Below, in pieces: positions 13,490 through 19,454 of a stretch of DNA of 30,298 nucleotides; position 1 is the stretch's first letter, and every line of letters begins with the position of its first letter. A program made the translations under genes and the position numbers. The stretch covers positions 1 to 30,298 of the IMG/VR virus record IMGVR_UViG_3300031759_000109; one strand, written 5' to 3'. The notes beneath the pieces were generated by a model. The model searched no databases. It saw nothing but the letters and a program-made list of their open reading frames with translations, and was not told where the DNA came from. The DNA is from a virus.

Positions 13490-13781
13490 TCTTTAAAGCC
13501 TCCCACATTACTTCTTTTTCAATTATCTCACGTACTTCTGGGTCGTTGACATAGTTTAGGATATGACCACTTTCTTGATCCACATCAATTTCAACTGGCG
13601 ACCCTTGAGTGTATCGTGGGCATTCGTTAGCAAACTCTGCTTCTGGGCTGTGACCCCAACGGTGGTCTGCTGGAAATTTAGGATTCAAGTTCAACACACA
13701 GCGAGCATCGGAACCCTCAACTGTCCAGTTGGAGTATCCATAGTCTTCTAACACACAAAATTTACATTCATCGCATCTCAT
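13476..13781 (-). CDS. Cys-rich putative metal-binding protein, 101 aa
   Basis: Function unknown. The start at ATG 13781 gives 'MRCDECKFCVLEDYGYSNWT' with Cys3, Cys6 and Cys9. Further Cys are in 'ARCVLNLNP' and 'NECPRY', so a zinc or Fe-S site made of CxxCxxC plus two later Cys is likely. The Trp/Tyr/Pro context ('FPADHRWGHSPEAEFANECP') recalls short bacterial proteins with 'C..C.......W.....C..NPP' zinc sites. The C-terminus is an acidic helix. The frame is open 42 bases upstream, but that would cover the promoter. The transcript is expected to begin about 3 nt before the ATG. Confidence 0.75.
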   Translation of the reverse strand: MRCDECKFCVLEDYGYSNWTVEGSDARCVLNLNPKFPADHRWGHSPEAEFANECPRYTQGSPVEIDVDQESGHILNYVNDPEVREIIEKEVMWEALKNENN

Positions 13782-13790
13782 AGTTTCATA

Positions 13791-13819
13791 AGTATACAGC
13801 CTTTTAATCAAAAAGTCAA
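13791..13819 (-). promoter_or_regulatory. sigma70-type promoter of the Cys-rich protein gene, nearly leaderless
   Basis: The -35 TTGACT is at 13814-13819 and the -10 TATACT at 13791-13796, with a 17-bp spacer. Nine bases lie between the -10 and the ATG at 13781, giving a leader of about 3 nt and no ribosome site. It lies directly behind the terminator of the exported-protein gene. Confidence 0.75.
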
Positions 13820-13821
13820 CC

Positions 13822-13846
13822 AAAATAAAAGCCCCTTTCGGGGCTT
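13822..13846 (-). terminator. Rho-independent terminator of the exported-protein gene
   Basis: Minus-strand reading: AAGCCCC (13846-13840), loop GAAA (13839-13836), GGGGCTT (13835-13829), then TTATTTTG. The GC-rich 7-bp stem with a stable GAAA tetraloop and U-rich end is a classic terminator, 3 bases after the gene's stop. Confidence 0.85.
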
Positions 13847-13848
13847 GT

Positions 13849-14211
13849 TTAGTTAGCTACTAATGCCAGCTTTTGGCAATTACAGTTAGGATCAGTTATG
13901 GTTATATAGTGATATCCTTCTGGTGCTTGTGGCACACCTGGAGTTTGTTGGATATATGTTACCTGTGGCTGTGTGTAAATAACCTGAGGTTGTGTATATA
14001 CTACTGTTGGTGGAGGAGTGTAATATGGACGAGATAATTCGTAGCCAATTAAACCACCAATGGCTAAAGGAGCGACCCAACCATATCCGCCACCATGATA
14101 TCCACCACGATACCCGCCACGGAACCCTTCATGTGCTTGTGCTGGTGAAATTGAAGCTGCAATCAATGTAGTTGAAACACCTAATACTAAAAACATTTTC
14201 TTTAAAAGCAT
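13849..14211 (-). CDS. exported Gly/Tyr/Pro-rich protein (probable moron)
   Basis: A 120-aa secreted or outer-envelope protein. A clear Sec signal peptide (1-26) has Lys residues at 4-5, a hydrophobic core and 'SPAQA' cleavage before His27. A Gly/Tyr/His segment follows ('GFRGGYRGGYHGGGYGW'), then a glycine-zipper-like hydrophobic stretch ('APLAIGGLIGYELSRPYY'), a repeat of 'YTQPQV' and a C-terminal 'ITDPNCNCQKLAL' with paired Cys. It looks like a bacterial envelope protein rather than a phage core protein. It stands alone, with early and late promoters in front and a terminator behind. Function unknown: surface change of the host or lysis/envelope effect are possibilities. Confidence 0.85.
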   Translation of the reverse strand: MLLKKMFLVLGVSTTLIAASISPAQAHEGFRGGYRGGYHGGGYGWVAPLAIGGLIGYELSRPYYTPPPTVVYTQPQVIYTQPQVTYIQQTPGVPQAPEGYHYITITDPNCNCQKLALVAN

Positions 14212-14236
14212 GATGTACTCCTTGTTTTGTTAATAT

Positions 14237-14244
14237 TATTTATA
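14237..14244 (-). promoter_or_regulatory. T4-type late promoter TATAAATA before the exported-protein gene
   Basis: An exact TATAAATA octamer, with the start expected near 14231 and an AAGGAG ribosome site 6 bases before the ATG at 14211. It lies just downstream of the sigma70-type -10 box, making a tandem early/late pair. Confidence 0.7.
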
Positions 14245-14247
14245 GTC

Positions 14248-14276
14248 ATATTAGCACAAAAACACCAAAAAGTCAA
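14248..14276 (-). promoter_or_regulatory. sigma70-type promoter before the exported-protein gene
   Basis: The -35 TTGACT is at 14271-14276 and the -10 TAATAT at 14248-14253, with a 17-bp spacer. The -35 and spacer start are like those of other promoters here, while the -10 is weaker than TATAAT. Confidence 0.65.
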
Positions 14277-14292
14277 TGGGTTTTACAATTTG

Positions 14293-14688
14293 TTACAAAC
14301 TTTGATTATCTAGATATTGGCGTAGATTATTGTCGTGTAAGGCAATCATCATGGCTTCACGATCATCAAACACATATATGGTCTTAAGATTTTGAATATA
14401 GTAAGGGCTTTTAAAATACTTTTCTAACTGTAGCATAGTACGTGGAATAATATCTTCACGACAGTCAAATTTCCATGTTTGGATTTCTTTGTTCTGTTTT
14501 AGCATATTAAACGCAGGTCTGGTCAGTCTAAGACTGTTTGGATTCATTGGATTGTGCCACCAACTTGCTGGACTGTCAAATCGTTGATAACGTAGACTAA
14601 GTTTGGTGTCTGTGGTAAACGGGTTCAGTTTGTATTCTTGGAACTTATTCTGCCATACATTCTGCAATGATTCAGCAGTGCGTGCCAT
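14293..14688 (-). CDS. hypothetical protein, 131 aa
   Basis: Not recognised. It is basic and aromatic in its first half ('LSLRYQRFDSPASWWHNPMN', 'LRLTRPAFNMLKQ'). The second half looks like a small alpha/beta domain with 'TWKFDCREDIIPRTMLQLEK' and 'LKTIYVFDDREAMMIALHDN'. The 'K..Y.FD..EA....L..N' ending is a pattern found in phage hypothetical proteins that lie next to the 95-aa gene upstream, from memory. It starts 2 bases after the upstream stop and no catalytic motif is visible. Confidence 0.7.
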   Translation of the reverse strand: MARTAESLQNVWQNKFQEYKLNPFTTDTKLSLRYQRFDSPASWWHNPMNPNSLRLTRPAFNMLKQNKEIQTWKFDCREDIIPRTMLQLEKYFKSPYYIQNLKTIYVFDDREAMMIALHDNNLRQYLDNQSL

Positions 14689-14690
14689 GA

Positions 14691-14978
14691 TTAGGGATAG
14701 ATTTGATCACCAGCTTTTAACAACACCACACTGAACTTGTCACTCTTAAACAAGGTGTTGAGTTTTTTAGCTAGATTAATTGCGTGACCTGGATTACTAA
14801 ATGAAACTTTCTTGTATTTAGGTCCTGGATATGCTACAAGAATATTCTGTGTTTTTAAGTTGATAGGTTGATTGTCGTAAAACACCGCCCAGATACCTTC
14901 ACTATTGAGAATCTGATCGCTCTTGTAAGTTGTTTTATTGACGTGCTCTAATAGCACCGTTGGTTTAGGGCGACTCAC
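14691..14978 (-). CDS. conserved phage hypothetical protein, 95 aa, GTG start
   Basis: Function unknown. It begins with GTG at 14978 ('SRPKPTVLLEHVNKTTYKS') overlapping the TGA of the GIY-YIG gene as GTGA. The core reads 'GIWAVFYDNQPINLKTQNIL' and 'YPGPKYKKVSFSNPGHAINL', which closely recalls a protein widespread in T4-like cyanophages (memory only). It is a compact alpha/beta protein without signal or membrane segment. The upstream endonuclease gene appears inserted before it without harming its reading frame. Confidence 0.8.
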   Translation of the reverse strand: MSRPKPTVLLEHVNKTTYKSDQILNSEGIWAVFYDNQPINLKTQNILVAYPGPKYKKVSFSNPGHAINLAKKLNTLFKSDKFSVVLLKAGDQIYP

Positions 14979-15466
14979 TTGTACACTCCTTGAGCATGAC
15001 GTTTCTTAACAGATTCCGCAATTTTTCTTTTAGTTTCATCGCTCTGCTTTTTACCTAACATTGTAGGTATTTGTTTTTGTCTTGCTTCTCTTATTCTTTG
15101 TTTTGATTCATCGGAATGTTTAAATAATTTAGATTTTTCGCTGATAACACTGCGACCTTTTTCAGTGATGCCTGTATCGCCGCCCATTAGTCCATCTTCA
15201 GGTTTAAGATTTGCGTATTCTGCTGATTCTACAATATTATTATCTTGTGAATATTTTAAAGCAAACTGTGTTAGTTCTTCTTTGTCTGTGAATAGTTGTT
15301 TCCATATAGTAGAAACATCAGTTCCGTGTTTAGCTAAATGTCGTGTCCAATGAATTCCGGACCCATTATAGGTATCTGGATTTCTTATAGTTTTTCCAAA
15401 ATATTTTAATCCTGTTATATTATGTTGTTTTAGATATAACCAGGTTGGTTTGAATTCTCTTATCAT
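14975..15466 (-). CDS. GIY-YIG homing endonuclease (Seg-like)
   Basis: A 163-aa free-standing homing nuclease. The N-terminal GIY-YIG fold has 'WLYLKQHNITGLKYFGKT' (residues 9-26, YLK and YFG in the places of GIY and YIG) and 'YNGSGIHWTRHLAKHG' (33-48), as in T4 Seg proteins. Towards the C-terminus are two NUMOD3-like DNA-binding repeats ('HSDESKQRIREARQK' and 'KQSDETKRKIAESVKK'). It sits in the small-gene operon, overlapping the next gene by 4 bases. A late-promoter-like CATAAATA lies 8 bases before the ATG. As with T4 Seg enzymes, it likely drives spread of its own locus. Confidence 0.9.
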   Translation of the reverse strand: MIREFKPTWLYLKQHNITGLKYFGKTIRNPDTYNGSGIHWTRHLAKHGTDVSTIWKQLFTDKEELTQFALKYSQDNNIVESAEYANLKPEDGLMGGDTGITEKGRSVISEKSKLFKHSDESKQRIREARQKQIPTMLGKKQSDETKRKIAESVKKRHAQGVYK

Positions 15467-15474
15467 AGTACATT

Positions 15475-15482
15475 TATTTATG
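15475..15482 (-). promoter_or_regulatory. late-promoter-like CATAAATA before the GIY-YIG gene
   Basis: Seven of eight bases match TATAAATA. The expected start is about 2-3 nt before the ATG at 15466, so it would also give a nearly leaderless mRNA. It is weaker evidence than the exact octamers elsewhere. Confidence 0.4.
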
Positions 15483-15502
15483 CCAATTATCTGAGTATAT
15501 AA

Positions 15503-15667
15503 TTAGAATTTTCCACCATTAAGGTGTACAGTGACAACTTCGTTGGCAGTGTCTTTTTTAGCGTCAGTGAGGTCAACAATATGAGCCAGTAATTCAAACA
15601 GTTCTGCTTGAATATTACGTGCTTCTAATGCTGTTAAGACTAACTCTTTACTGTTAGTTTGATTCAT
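15503..15667 (-). CDS. small hypothetical protein, 54 aa
   Basis: Not recognised. The start at ATG 15667 ('MNQTNSKELVLTALEARNIQ') is preferred; the frame stays open to 15733, but that would overlap the preceding gene by 50 bases. The protein is mainly one or two helices ('AELFELLAHIVDLTDAKKDT') with a short end 'VVTVHLNGGKF'. No ribosome site is clear at either start. An 8-bp stem-loop (15672-15693) stands just before the chosen ATG. Confidence in the exact start is low. Confidence 0.55.
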   Translation of the reverse strand: MNQTNSKELVLTALEARNIQAELFELLAHIVDLTDAKKDTANEVVTVHLNGGKF

Positions 15668-15671
15668 TACT

Positions 15672-15693
15672 AGAACTTTTTTATTAAAGTTCT
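15672..15693. promoter_or_regulatory. 8-bp stem-loop at the gene junction
   Basis: AGAACTTT (15672-15679) pairs exactly with AAAGTTCT (15686-15693) around TTTATT. The loop holds the stop codon of the 168-aa gene, and the 54-aa gene's ATG follows 5 bases after the stem on the minus strand. It is AT-rich with no T-run, so more likely an RNA stability or translation signal than a terminator, if functional. Confidence 0.4.
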
Positions 15694-16190
15694 TCAGATG
15701 CAGGCTTAATTGTTGTTCCAAAGAGTGCTCCATTTGCGATACGTAAGCGTTCTTGCATTTCCTCTAAGGTGTCATATGGACCAGCATAGGGATAGCGATT
15801 AAGTGTGATTAGTTTAGGACAATAACTCTTGACCCAACCATTGTTAAATTTGACAATATAGTATCCAGCGCAGAAGAAACTTTTACTTTTACTGCCCTTG
15901 GTGTAGATAGGTAGTTTGTGTTTGACATCCCATAAGATGTTGTTGGGTTTGTGTTCACAAGGAAAACCATAGACACTGTTACTTTCTGTGATCACACGCT
16001 TGGGTGGTGTTTTATCTACAATAATATTGTACTTGTCACTGCACAGTTTTAAACTGGCAAACTGTTCACGTTTATTTTCATGCGAGTAAACTACTCCTTT
16101 TGGATTAGTCATGATAGTACCAACTTTGGTGCCATCGAGTTCGACCACCCAGCATTTATTTTTAACAATGATTTTAGCGAGTAGCGACAT
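15684..16190 (-). CDS. conserved T4-like phage hypothetical protein, 168 aa
   Basis: Function unknown. From ATG 16190 ('MSLLAKIIVKNKCWVVELDG') the protein has a beta-rich N-terminus, a middle with 'SVYGFPCEHKPNNILWDVKH', then 'IYTKGSKSKSFFCAGYYIVK' and 'SYCPKLITLNRYPYAGP'. These blocks strongly recall a protein found across T4-like cyanophages (memory only), where it has no assigned role. The conserved 'KSFFCAGYY' and 'YCPKL' Cys could be a metal or active site. The frame is open 12 bases further upstream, giving more overlap with the DUF3307 gene. Confidence 0.82.
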   Translation of the reverse strand: MSLLAKIIVKNKCWVVELDGTKVGTIMTNPKGVVYSHENKREQFASLKLCSDKYNIIVDKTPPKRVITESNSVYGFPCEHKPNNILWDVKHKLPIYTKGSKSKSFFCAGYYIVKFNNGWVKSYCPKLITLNRYPYAGPYDTLEEMQERLRIANGALFGTTIKPASEEL

Positions 16191-16539
16191 AGATAATTCC
16201 AATATAAGTTAGATAATGCAATGCTTGATCTAACCCCAACAATACCCAAAACATTCTATCTGCTGTGGTTAGATTTTTATTTAGCTGTTGTTTATAGAAG
16301 TCTACGTGGTAATGTACAGCAAAGTCTAAGGCCGCTAGGGCAATCATTACATTGGCATTAGTAGCTACAAACACCAGAATAAAGAATGTAAAGCTAGCAT
16401 GTACTAGCGCATGATGAAGGCCACCTTCAGCACCATAGATACCTTTCTCTCTCAGCATGTAATCATACTGCATTAAGAAGTCTGCGATAAAGTGTTTAAT
16501 GCCAAATAATGCTAGTAAGCTGAATACTGTTAAGGTCAT
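16174..16539 (-). CDS. DUF3307-type membrane protein
   Basis: A 121-aa integral membrane protein. Hydrophobic segments are at about 3-12, 46-70 and 96-119. The DUF3307 signature is visible: 'KHFIADFLMQYDYMLREKG' (15-33), 'GGLHHALVHASFTF' (39-52) and 'DFAVHYHVDFYKQ' (72-84), with several conserved His/Asp residues in or near the membrane. Bacterial DUF3307 proteins are uncharacterised. The fold is polytopic, and the clustered His/Asp could bind metal (inference). It lies in the small-gene operon, overlapping the next gene by about 17 bases. Confidence 0.82.
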   Translation of the reverse strand: MTLTVFSLLALFGIKHFIADFLMQYDYMLREKGIYGAEGGLHHALVHASFTFFILVFVATNANVMIALAALDFAVHYHVDFYKQQLNKNLTTADRMFWVLLGLDQALHYLTYIGIIYVATR

Positions 16540-16781
16540 TCGTTAATCTCCAATTCTTTATAAGTTACTTCGCGTGTTTCTGTGCGTTCTACAATAGTAC
16601 AAGAACATTCTGCCCAGATCAGTTCTGTTTCTAACTCTTTCTCTAATGCTGTCTTAAACTCATCACTGGCGTATACACAGTTATCGTAGGCCGAGAGTAA
16701 ACCGCGAATAGTTTCGCCCCATTCATCGTTAGACAAATCACAGCACTCACGCAAGAATTCTAAACGTTTAGCGTCAATCAT
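16536..16781 (-). CDS. hypothetical acidic protein, 81 aa
   Basis: Not recognised. The start at ATG 16781 ('MIDAKRLEFLRECCDLSNDE') overlaps the upstream TAA (TAATG); a GTG 9 bases further is less likely. The protein is acidic and helical with four Cys (a CC pair near residue 13 and 'AECSCTIVER' near 57-66), which might form a metal site. It is coupled to the DUF3307 gene by a 4-base overlap. Confidence 0.68.
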   Translation of the reverse strand: MIDAKRLEFLRECCDLSNDEWGETIRGLLSAYDNCVYASDEFKTALEKELETELIWAECSCTIVERTETREVTYKELEINE

Positions 16782-16975
16782 TACATCCACCTATGTGCTG
16801 TGTAAGTATTAACAAAATTTGGACTACCGTTATCTGGCAGGTGATGGGCATGAAATCTATCATACGCACGTTTCCAACGTAGACGAACCACATCGTTATC
16901 GTGGCAGGCTCGATGATGTAGATACATAAAGATCTTACCCAATATCCGTTGGTTCAATGGTATTTTGCGTTTCAT
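16781..16975 (-). CDS. hypothetical basic His-rich protein, 64 aa
   Basis: Not recognised. The protein is strongly basic, with many His and Arg residues ('FMYLHHRACHDNDVVRLRWK', 'RAYDRFHAHHLPDNG') and 'NTYTAHRWM' at the end. It has no hydrophobic span. It starts on the last base of the stop of the gene upstream, so it is coupled in the operon. A nucleic-acid-binding role would fit the charge, but nothing else supports it. Confidence 0.65.
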   Translation of the reverse strand: MKRKIPLNQRILGKIFMYLHHRACHDNDVVRLRWKRAYDRFHAHHLPDNGSPNFVNTYTAHRWM

Positions 16976-17199
16976 TATTTAACTCCAAAATGTTCTAACA
17001 AGTCGCCCGGTTGCATCCACGGTTCCATCTCGTCGTAATGTTCGGCAACATACTGATCACATTCTTTCACAATCAACTCAGCAAACTTGTCGCGATATAA
17101 TTGGTTAAATCTTGGAATTCCACCTTGCCCAGACACAGCTAACTCCATAGCCGCATAGTCTTTAGCCTGTAGATCAAATTCTACAATCTGTTTATTCAC
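16975..17199 (-). CDS. hypothetical protein, 74 aa, GTG start
   Basis: Not recognised. It begins with GTG at 17199, preceded by GAGG at 7 bases, inside the end of the 26-aa gene's region. The protein carries 'RFNQLYRDKFAELIVKECDQ', a pattern of a short helix then 'KFAELIV.EC' that is very common in small T4-like phage proteins of unknown role. The rest is acidic ('HYDEMEPWMQPGDLLEHFGV'). It lies downstream of queD in the same transcript. Confidence 0.75.
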   Translation of the reverse strand: MNKQIVEFDLQAKDYAAMELAVSGQGGIPRFNQLYRDKFAELIVKECDQYVAEHYDEMEPWMQPGDLLEHFGVK

Positions 17200-17201
17200 A
17201 A

Positions 17202-17282
17202 TTAGCCTCTAATGTAAGTGCTACGTGACTTAGGAGTTTCCCACCAGTCAATACGATCTACTCTAACATTTAATGCTGACAT
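17202..17282 (-). CDS. 26-aa micro-protein between queD and the 74-aa gene
   Basis: A very short frame with good initiation context. The GAGGATTAAA ribosome site overlaps the end of queD, ATG is at 17282 and the stop lies 3 bases before the GTG of the next gene. The product begins 'MSALNVRVDRIDWWETPK' and is compact, with two Trp and a basic end. It fills the only gap between two coupled genes. Real expression is plausible but unproven; it could also serve only to carry ribosomes from queD to the next gene. Confidence 0.5.
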   Translation of the reverse strand: MSALNVRVDRIDWWETPKSRSTYIRG

Positions 17283-17283
17283 T

Positions 17284-17835
17284 TTAATCCTCGTATCTAC
17301 AATGTGATTTTTTAGTTTCCCAAAGTTCAACGGCTGTTACTGTGGCAAAATCGCCAATACGCTCTTGAGCATACAGTTTCAAATACTTACAGATGTTTTC
17401 GCTTGTAGGAACAAAGTCTACTAATACGAAGCTGTTCAGATGTAATTGTCTATCTGCGTCTACTAAACCAGGAATACCTACGCCAAATACTTCACCTAAG
17501 TTTATAAAGTTCTTAAACTCTCCAATATTATCAGTAAACTTTGGGCTAACACTTGTAATAATTTCAAAGTTGGGATCATTAATATCAATCATAAACTTAT
17601 GATCTAATACATTATCCACAAACTCTTTCATAAAGTTTAAGTTCTTAAAGTCTGTAACCATAGCACTTTGGTCTAAGGTATCTGCTCCTAAGAATACTTT
17701 AATAGAATAGGAATGACCGTGGAGGTGGCGGCACTGGCAGTCTGTTTCAATACTTAAATCTGGGCGATCTAATTTCTGTGCCCATACTCGATGCCCCATC
17801 TCGAAGTGAAATTCCTTGTCTATTGTCCATAACAT
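17284..17835 (-). CDS. queD: 6-carboxy-5,6,7,8-tetrahydropterin synthase QueD
   Basis: Second step of 7-deazaguanine synthesis: converts 7,8-dihydroneopterin triphosphate (the FolE product) to 6-carboxytetrahydropterin. The protein is 183 aa, longer than the usual about 120 because of inserts. Zinc ligands are His15 ('FEMGHRVW') and His39/His41 in 'CRHLHGHSYS'. Catalytic Cys35 is four residues before His39 (CxxxHGH). 'LDHKFMIDI' supplies the catalytic Asp-His, and 'VELWETKKSHC' the pterin-binding Glu. FolE (26529) and QueE (22265) are also in the window. It has its own promoter and an AAAGGA ribosome site. Confidence 0.94.
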   Translation of the reverse strand: MLWTIDKEFHFEMGHRVWAQKLDRPDLSIETDCQCRHLHGHSYSIKVFLGADTLDQSAMVTDFKNLNFMKEFVDNVLDHKFMIDINDPNFEIITSVSPKFTDNIGEFKNFINLGEVFGVGIPGLVDADRQLHLNSFVLVDFVPTSENICKYLKLYAQERIGDFATVTAVELWETKKSHCRYED

Positions 17836-17868
17836 ATTTGATGTCCTTTATTAGTTGATTTAACTGTT

Positions 17869-17897
17869 AGTATATACGAAAAAAAGAAGAAGAGCAA
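17869..17897 (-). promoter_or_regulatory. sigma70-type promoter of queD
   Basis: The -35 is TTGCTC at 17892-17897 (four of six matches), the -10 TATACT at 17869-17874, with a 17-bp T-rich spacer. The leader is about 27 nt with AAAGGAC before the ATG at 17835. It is weaker than the other promoters. Confidence 0.55.
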
Positions 17898-17905
17898 GTA
17901 TTTTT

Positions 17906-17913
17906 GATAAATA
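17906..17913 (+). promoter_or_regulatory. late-promoter-like GATAAATA before the plus-strand GIY-YIG gene
   Basis: Seven of eight bases match TATAAATA. The expected leader is about 53 nt, containing a strong GGGAGG ribosome site at 17961-17966 for the ATG at 17972. The 136-bp divergent space also holds the queD promoter and no other feature I can see. Confidence 0.38.
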
Positions 17914-17971
17914 ATAGTGTAGTTCGCGATACGGAAATATCCAACTACTCTAAACAACCTGGGAGGGTTAT

Positions 17972-18649
17972 ATGTTCAGCAATACTATTTATTACGTCTA
18001 CGCATACCTGCGAGATAAAGATTCCACTACAGCCAAAGCAGGCACTCCTTACTATATAGGCAAAGGTAAGAACAATAGAGCATATCAACAGCATCGTAAC
18101 GGCCCCCGAGGTGTTGCTGTGCCTGCTGATAAATCGAATATTACAATACTTGAAACTAATTTAACTGAAATCGGTGCGTTTGCTATTGAGCGTAGAATAA
18201 TTGCGTGGTATGGACGTAAGGATTTGGGCACTGGTATATTGCTTAATTTAACAGATGGAGGTGACGGAGCACCGAATGTTAAAATCACCGACAGTAAGCG
18301 AGCAAAGTTAGTGGCAGCACATCTACAGCGTCTACCGATGACAGATGTTACTAAATTAAAAATAGGACGAGCACATAAAGGTTTACAAAAGTTCACAGAA
18401 GAACAAAAAATAGAAATGGGTATACAGCGTAAGAATAATAAATGGTGGAACAACGGCGTGGAACAATGTTTTACTCCGACTGCTCCAGATAGTTCGTATA
18501 TACGAGGTAGATTAAAATTCAACAATGTGGGTGCCGCATTAGGTGCTGCCGTAAACAAAGAAAAGCGATGGTGGACTAATGGGGACATTCAAAAATTTTC
18601 TAAAGAATGTCCCGCTGACGGTTTTGTATTGGGCCGCACTAAGATTTAA
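17972..18649 (+). CDS. GIY-YIG homing endonuclease with two C-terminal WWNNG repeats
   Basis: A 225-aa free-standing homing nuclease. The nuclease domain has '[10 protein letters not shown]' (8-17) and '[17 protein letters not shown]' (25-41), with '[19 protein letters not shown]' (70-88) carrying the metal-binding Glu. A linker with a NUMOD3-like '[18 protein letters not shown]' follows. Then come two copies of a DNA-binding-type unit: 'KWWNNG' (157-162) to 'IRGRLKFNN' and 'RWWTNG' (199-204) to 'VLGRTKI'. The same W-x-N-G...GR unit occurs in phage homing nucleases. It lies opposite to the flanking minus-strand genes and overlaps the end of the exonuclease gene by 11 bases. Strong ribosome site GGGAGG. 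Confidence 0.9.
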   Translation: MFSNTIYYVYAYLRDKDSTTAKAGTPYYIGKGKNNRAYQQHRNGPRGVAVPADKSNITILETNLTEIGAFAIERRIIAWYGRKDLGTGILLNLTDGGDGAPNVKITDSKRAKLVAAHLQRLPMTDVTKLKIGRAHKGLQKFTEEQKIEMGIQRKNNKWWNNGVEQCFTPTAPDSSYIRGRLKFNNVGAALGAAVNKEKRWWTNGDIQKFSKECPADGFVLGRTKI

Positions 18650-19226
18650 TATCATGTGCGGCAGATAGTAAATTTTCCAACTTACTTTGTCGTTCTAGCA
18701 GTTTGAAAAACAGTGCTAGGGTATTTGCGGCATCTACATCTGCCCTGTGTGCTTTGCCTTTGAAATGCAGTTTAAAATAACCCATGGCTGAGCTCAACCC
18801 GCCTGAGGGTGCTTTGCCCTTGGTCAGCATCAAGTATGTGTACCAGGTCTTAACGTCTATCCAACGACGGCCAAAATGCGGAAAATCTGCATGATTTTTG
18901 CAGAATTCAGTTAGTAATTCACTTGAATCGCCACCACCCCAGGTCACTGGGTTAACAAAGACCTTGTGTTCGCGTATCAGCTCACTGAGCTCACGAGCCA
19001 CAGTTTCGTGGCTAACACAGTTAGCACGTATGTCGTGATCTGTGATACCTGTAAGATCATTGATAAATTCGCTGATTGGCTCTTGTGGATCTATATACCA
19101 TTTGCGAACTATGTAGTCATCAAACCGTGTGTGTATGTTGCCAATAGCAACACCAACCTGGATTATTTTTCCAGATGGTTGATTGAGCTCTAAATCAAGA
19201 GCTAGAAAATTACTGTCTGCTATCAT
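18639..19226 (-). CDS. DEDDh-family 3'-5' exonuclease
   Basis: A 195-aa exonuclease of the DnaQ/RNase T superfamily. Exo I is Asp11-x-Glu13 ('LALDLELNQ'), followed by the typical '[10 protein letters not shown]' block (57-66). The exo II Asp is Asp100 or nearby in '[11 protein letters not shown]', and exo III is His160-x4-Asp165 ('[12 protein letters not shown]'). All catalytic positions are present. Such enzymes trim 3' ends of DNA or RNA, and T4-like phages use a similar one (DexA) for host DNA turnover. It sits behind the zinc-ribbon gene (4-base overlap) in the exonuclease operon and ends convergently with the GIY-YIG gene. Confidence 0.9.
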   Translation of the reverse strand: MIADSNFLALDLELNQPSGKIIQVGVAIGNIHTRFDDYIVRKWYIDPQEPISEFINDLTGITDHDIRANCVSHETVARELSELIREHKVFVNPVTWGGGDSSELLTEFCKNHADFPHFGRRWIDVKTWYTYLMLTKGKAPSGGLSSAMGYFKLHFKGKAHRADVDAANTLALFFKLLERQSKLENLLSAAHDIKS

Positions 19227-19453
19227 CTATTTTTCCGTAAAATGCTTTTGAAATCTCGATCAGCTTGGCTTTCTTCCCCGTCGCTTAACGATTCAACAAA
19301 TGCGTCCCACTCATCCATGTCAATAAGGGATTTTGAACCATTGGCCGCTTGAGTTTGTTTTTCAATTGCCATAATTTGTCTGCAATGATTACAGTAAGGA
19401 CCCCATCCATTCCATAGTTGGGTACATTTAATGCAAGTTGATTGGTATGCCAT
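19223..19453 (-). CDS. zinc-ribbon protein, 76 aa
   Basis: The start at ATG 19453 ('MAYQSTCIKCTQLWNGWG') has AAGGAT 6 bases upstream; the frame is open 27 bases further into the exonuclease gene. Two CxxC knuckles, 'CIKC' and 'CNHC' about 20 residues apart, make a zinc ribbon. An acidic helix follows ('DMDEWDAFVESLSDGEESQA') with a basic end 'FKSILRKNR'. It lies between two exonuclease genes, coupled to the second by a 4-base overlap, so it may bind DNA or an exonuclease. Its exact role is unknown. Confidence 0.8.
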   Translation of the reverse strand: MAYQSTCIKCTQLWNGWGPYCNHCRQIMAIEKQTQAANGSKSLIDMDEWDAFVESLSDGEESQADRDFKSILRKNR

Positions 19454-19454
19454 T

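Noticed and set aside
18085-18588. A 167-aa frame on the minus strand
   Set aside because: It is antisense to the GIY-YIG gene, whose motifs are clear; the antisense protein has no recognisable domain and atypical Cys/Ser/Pro content.
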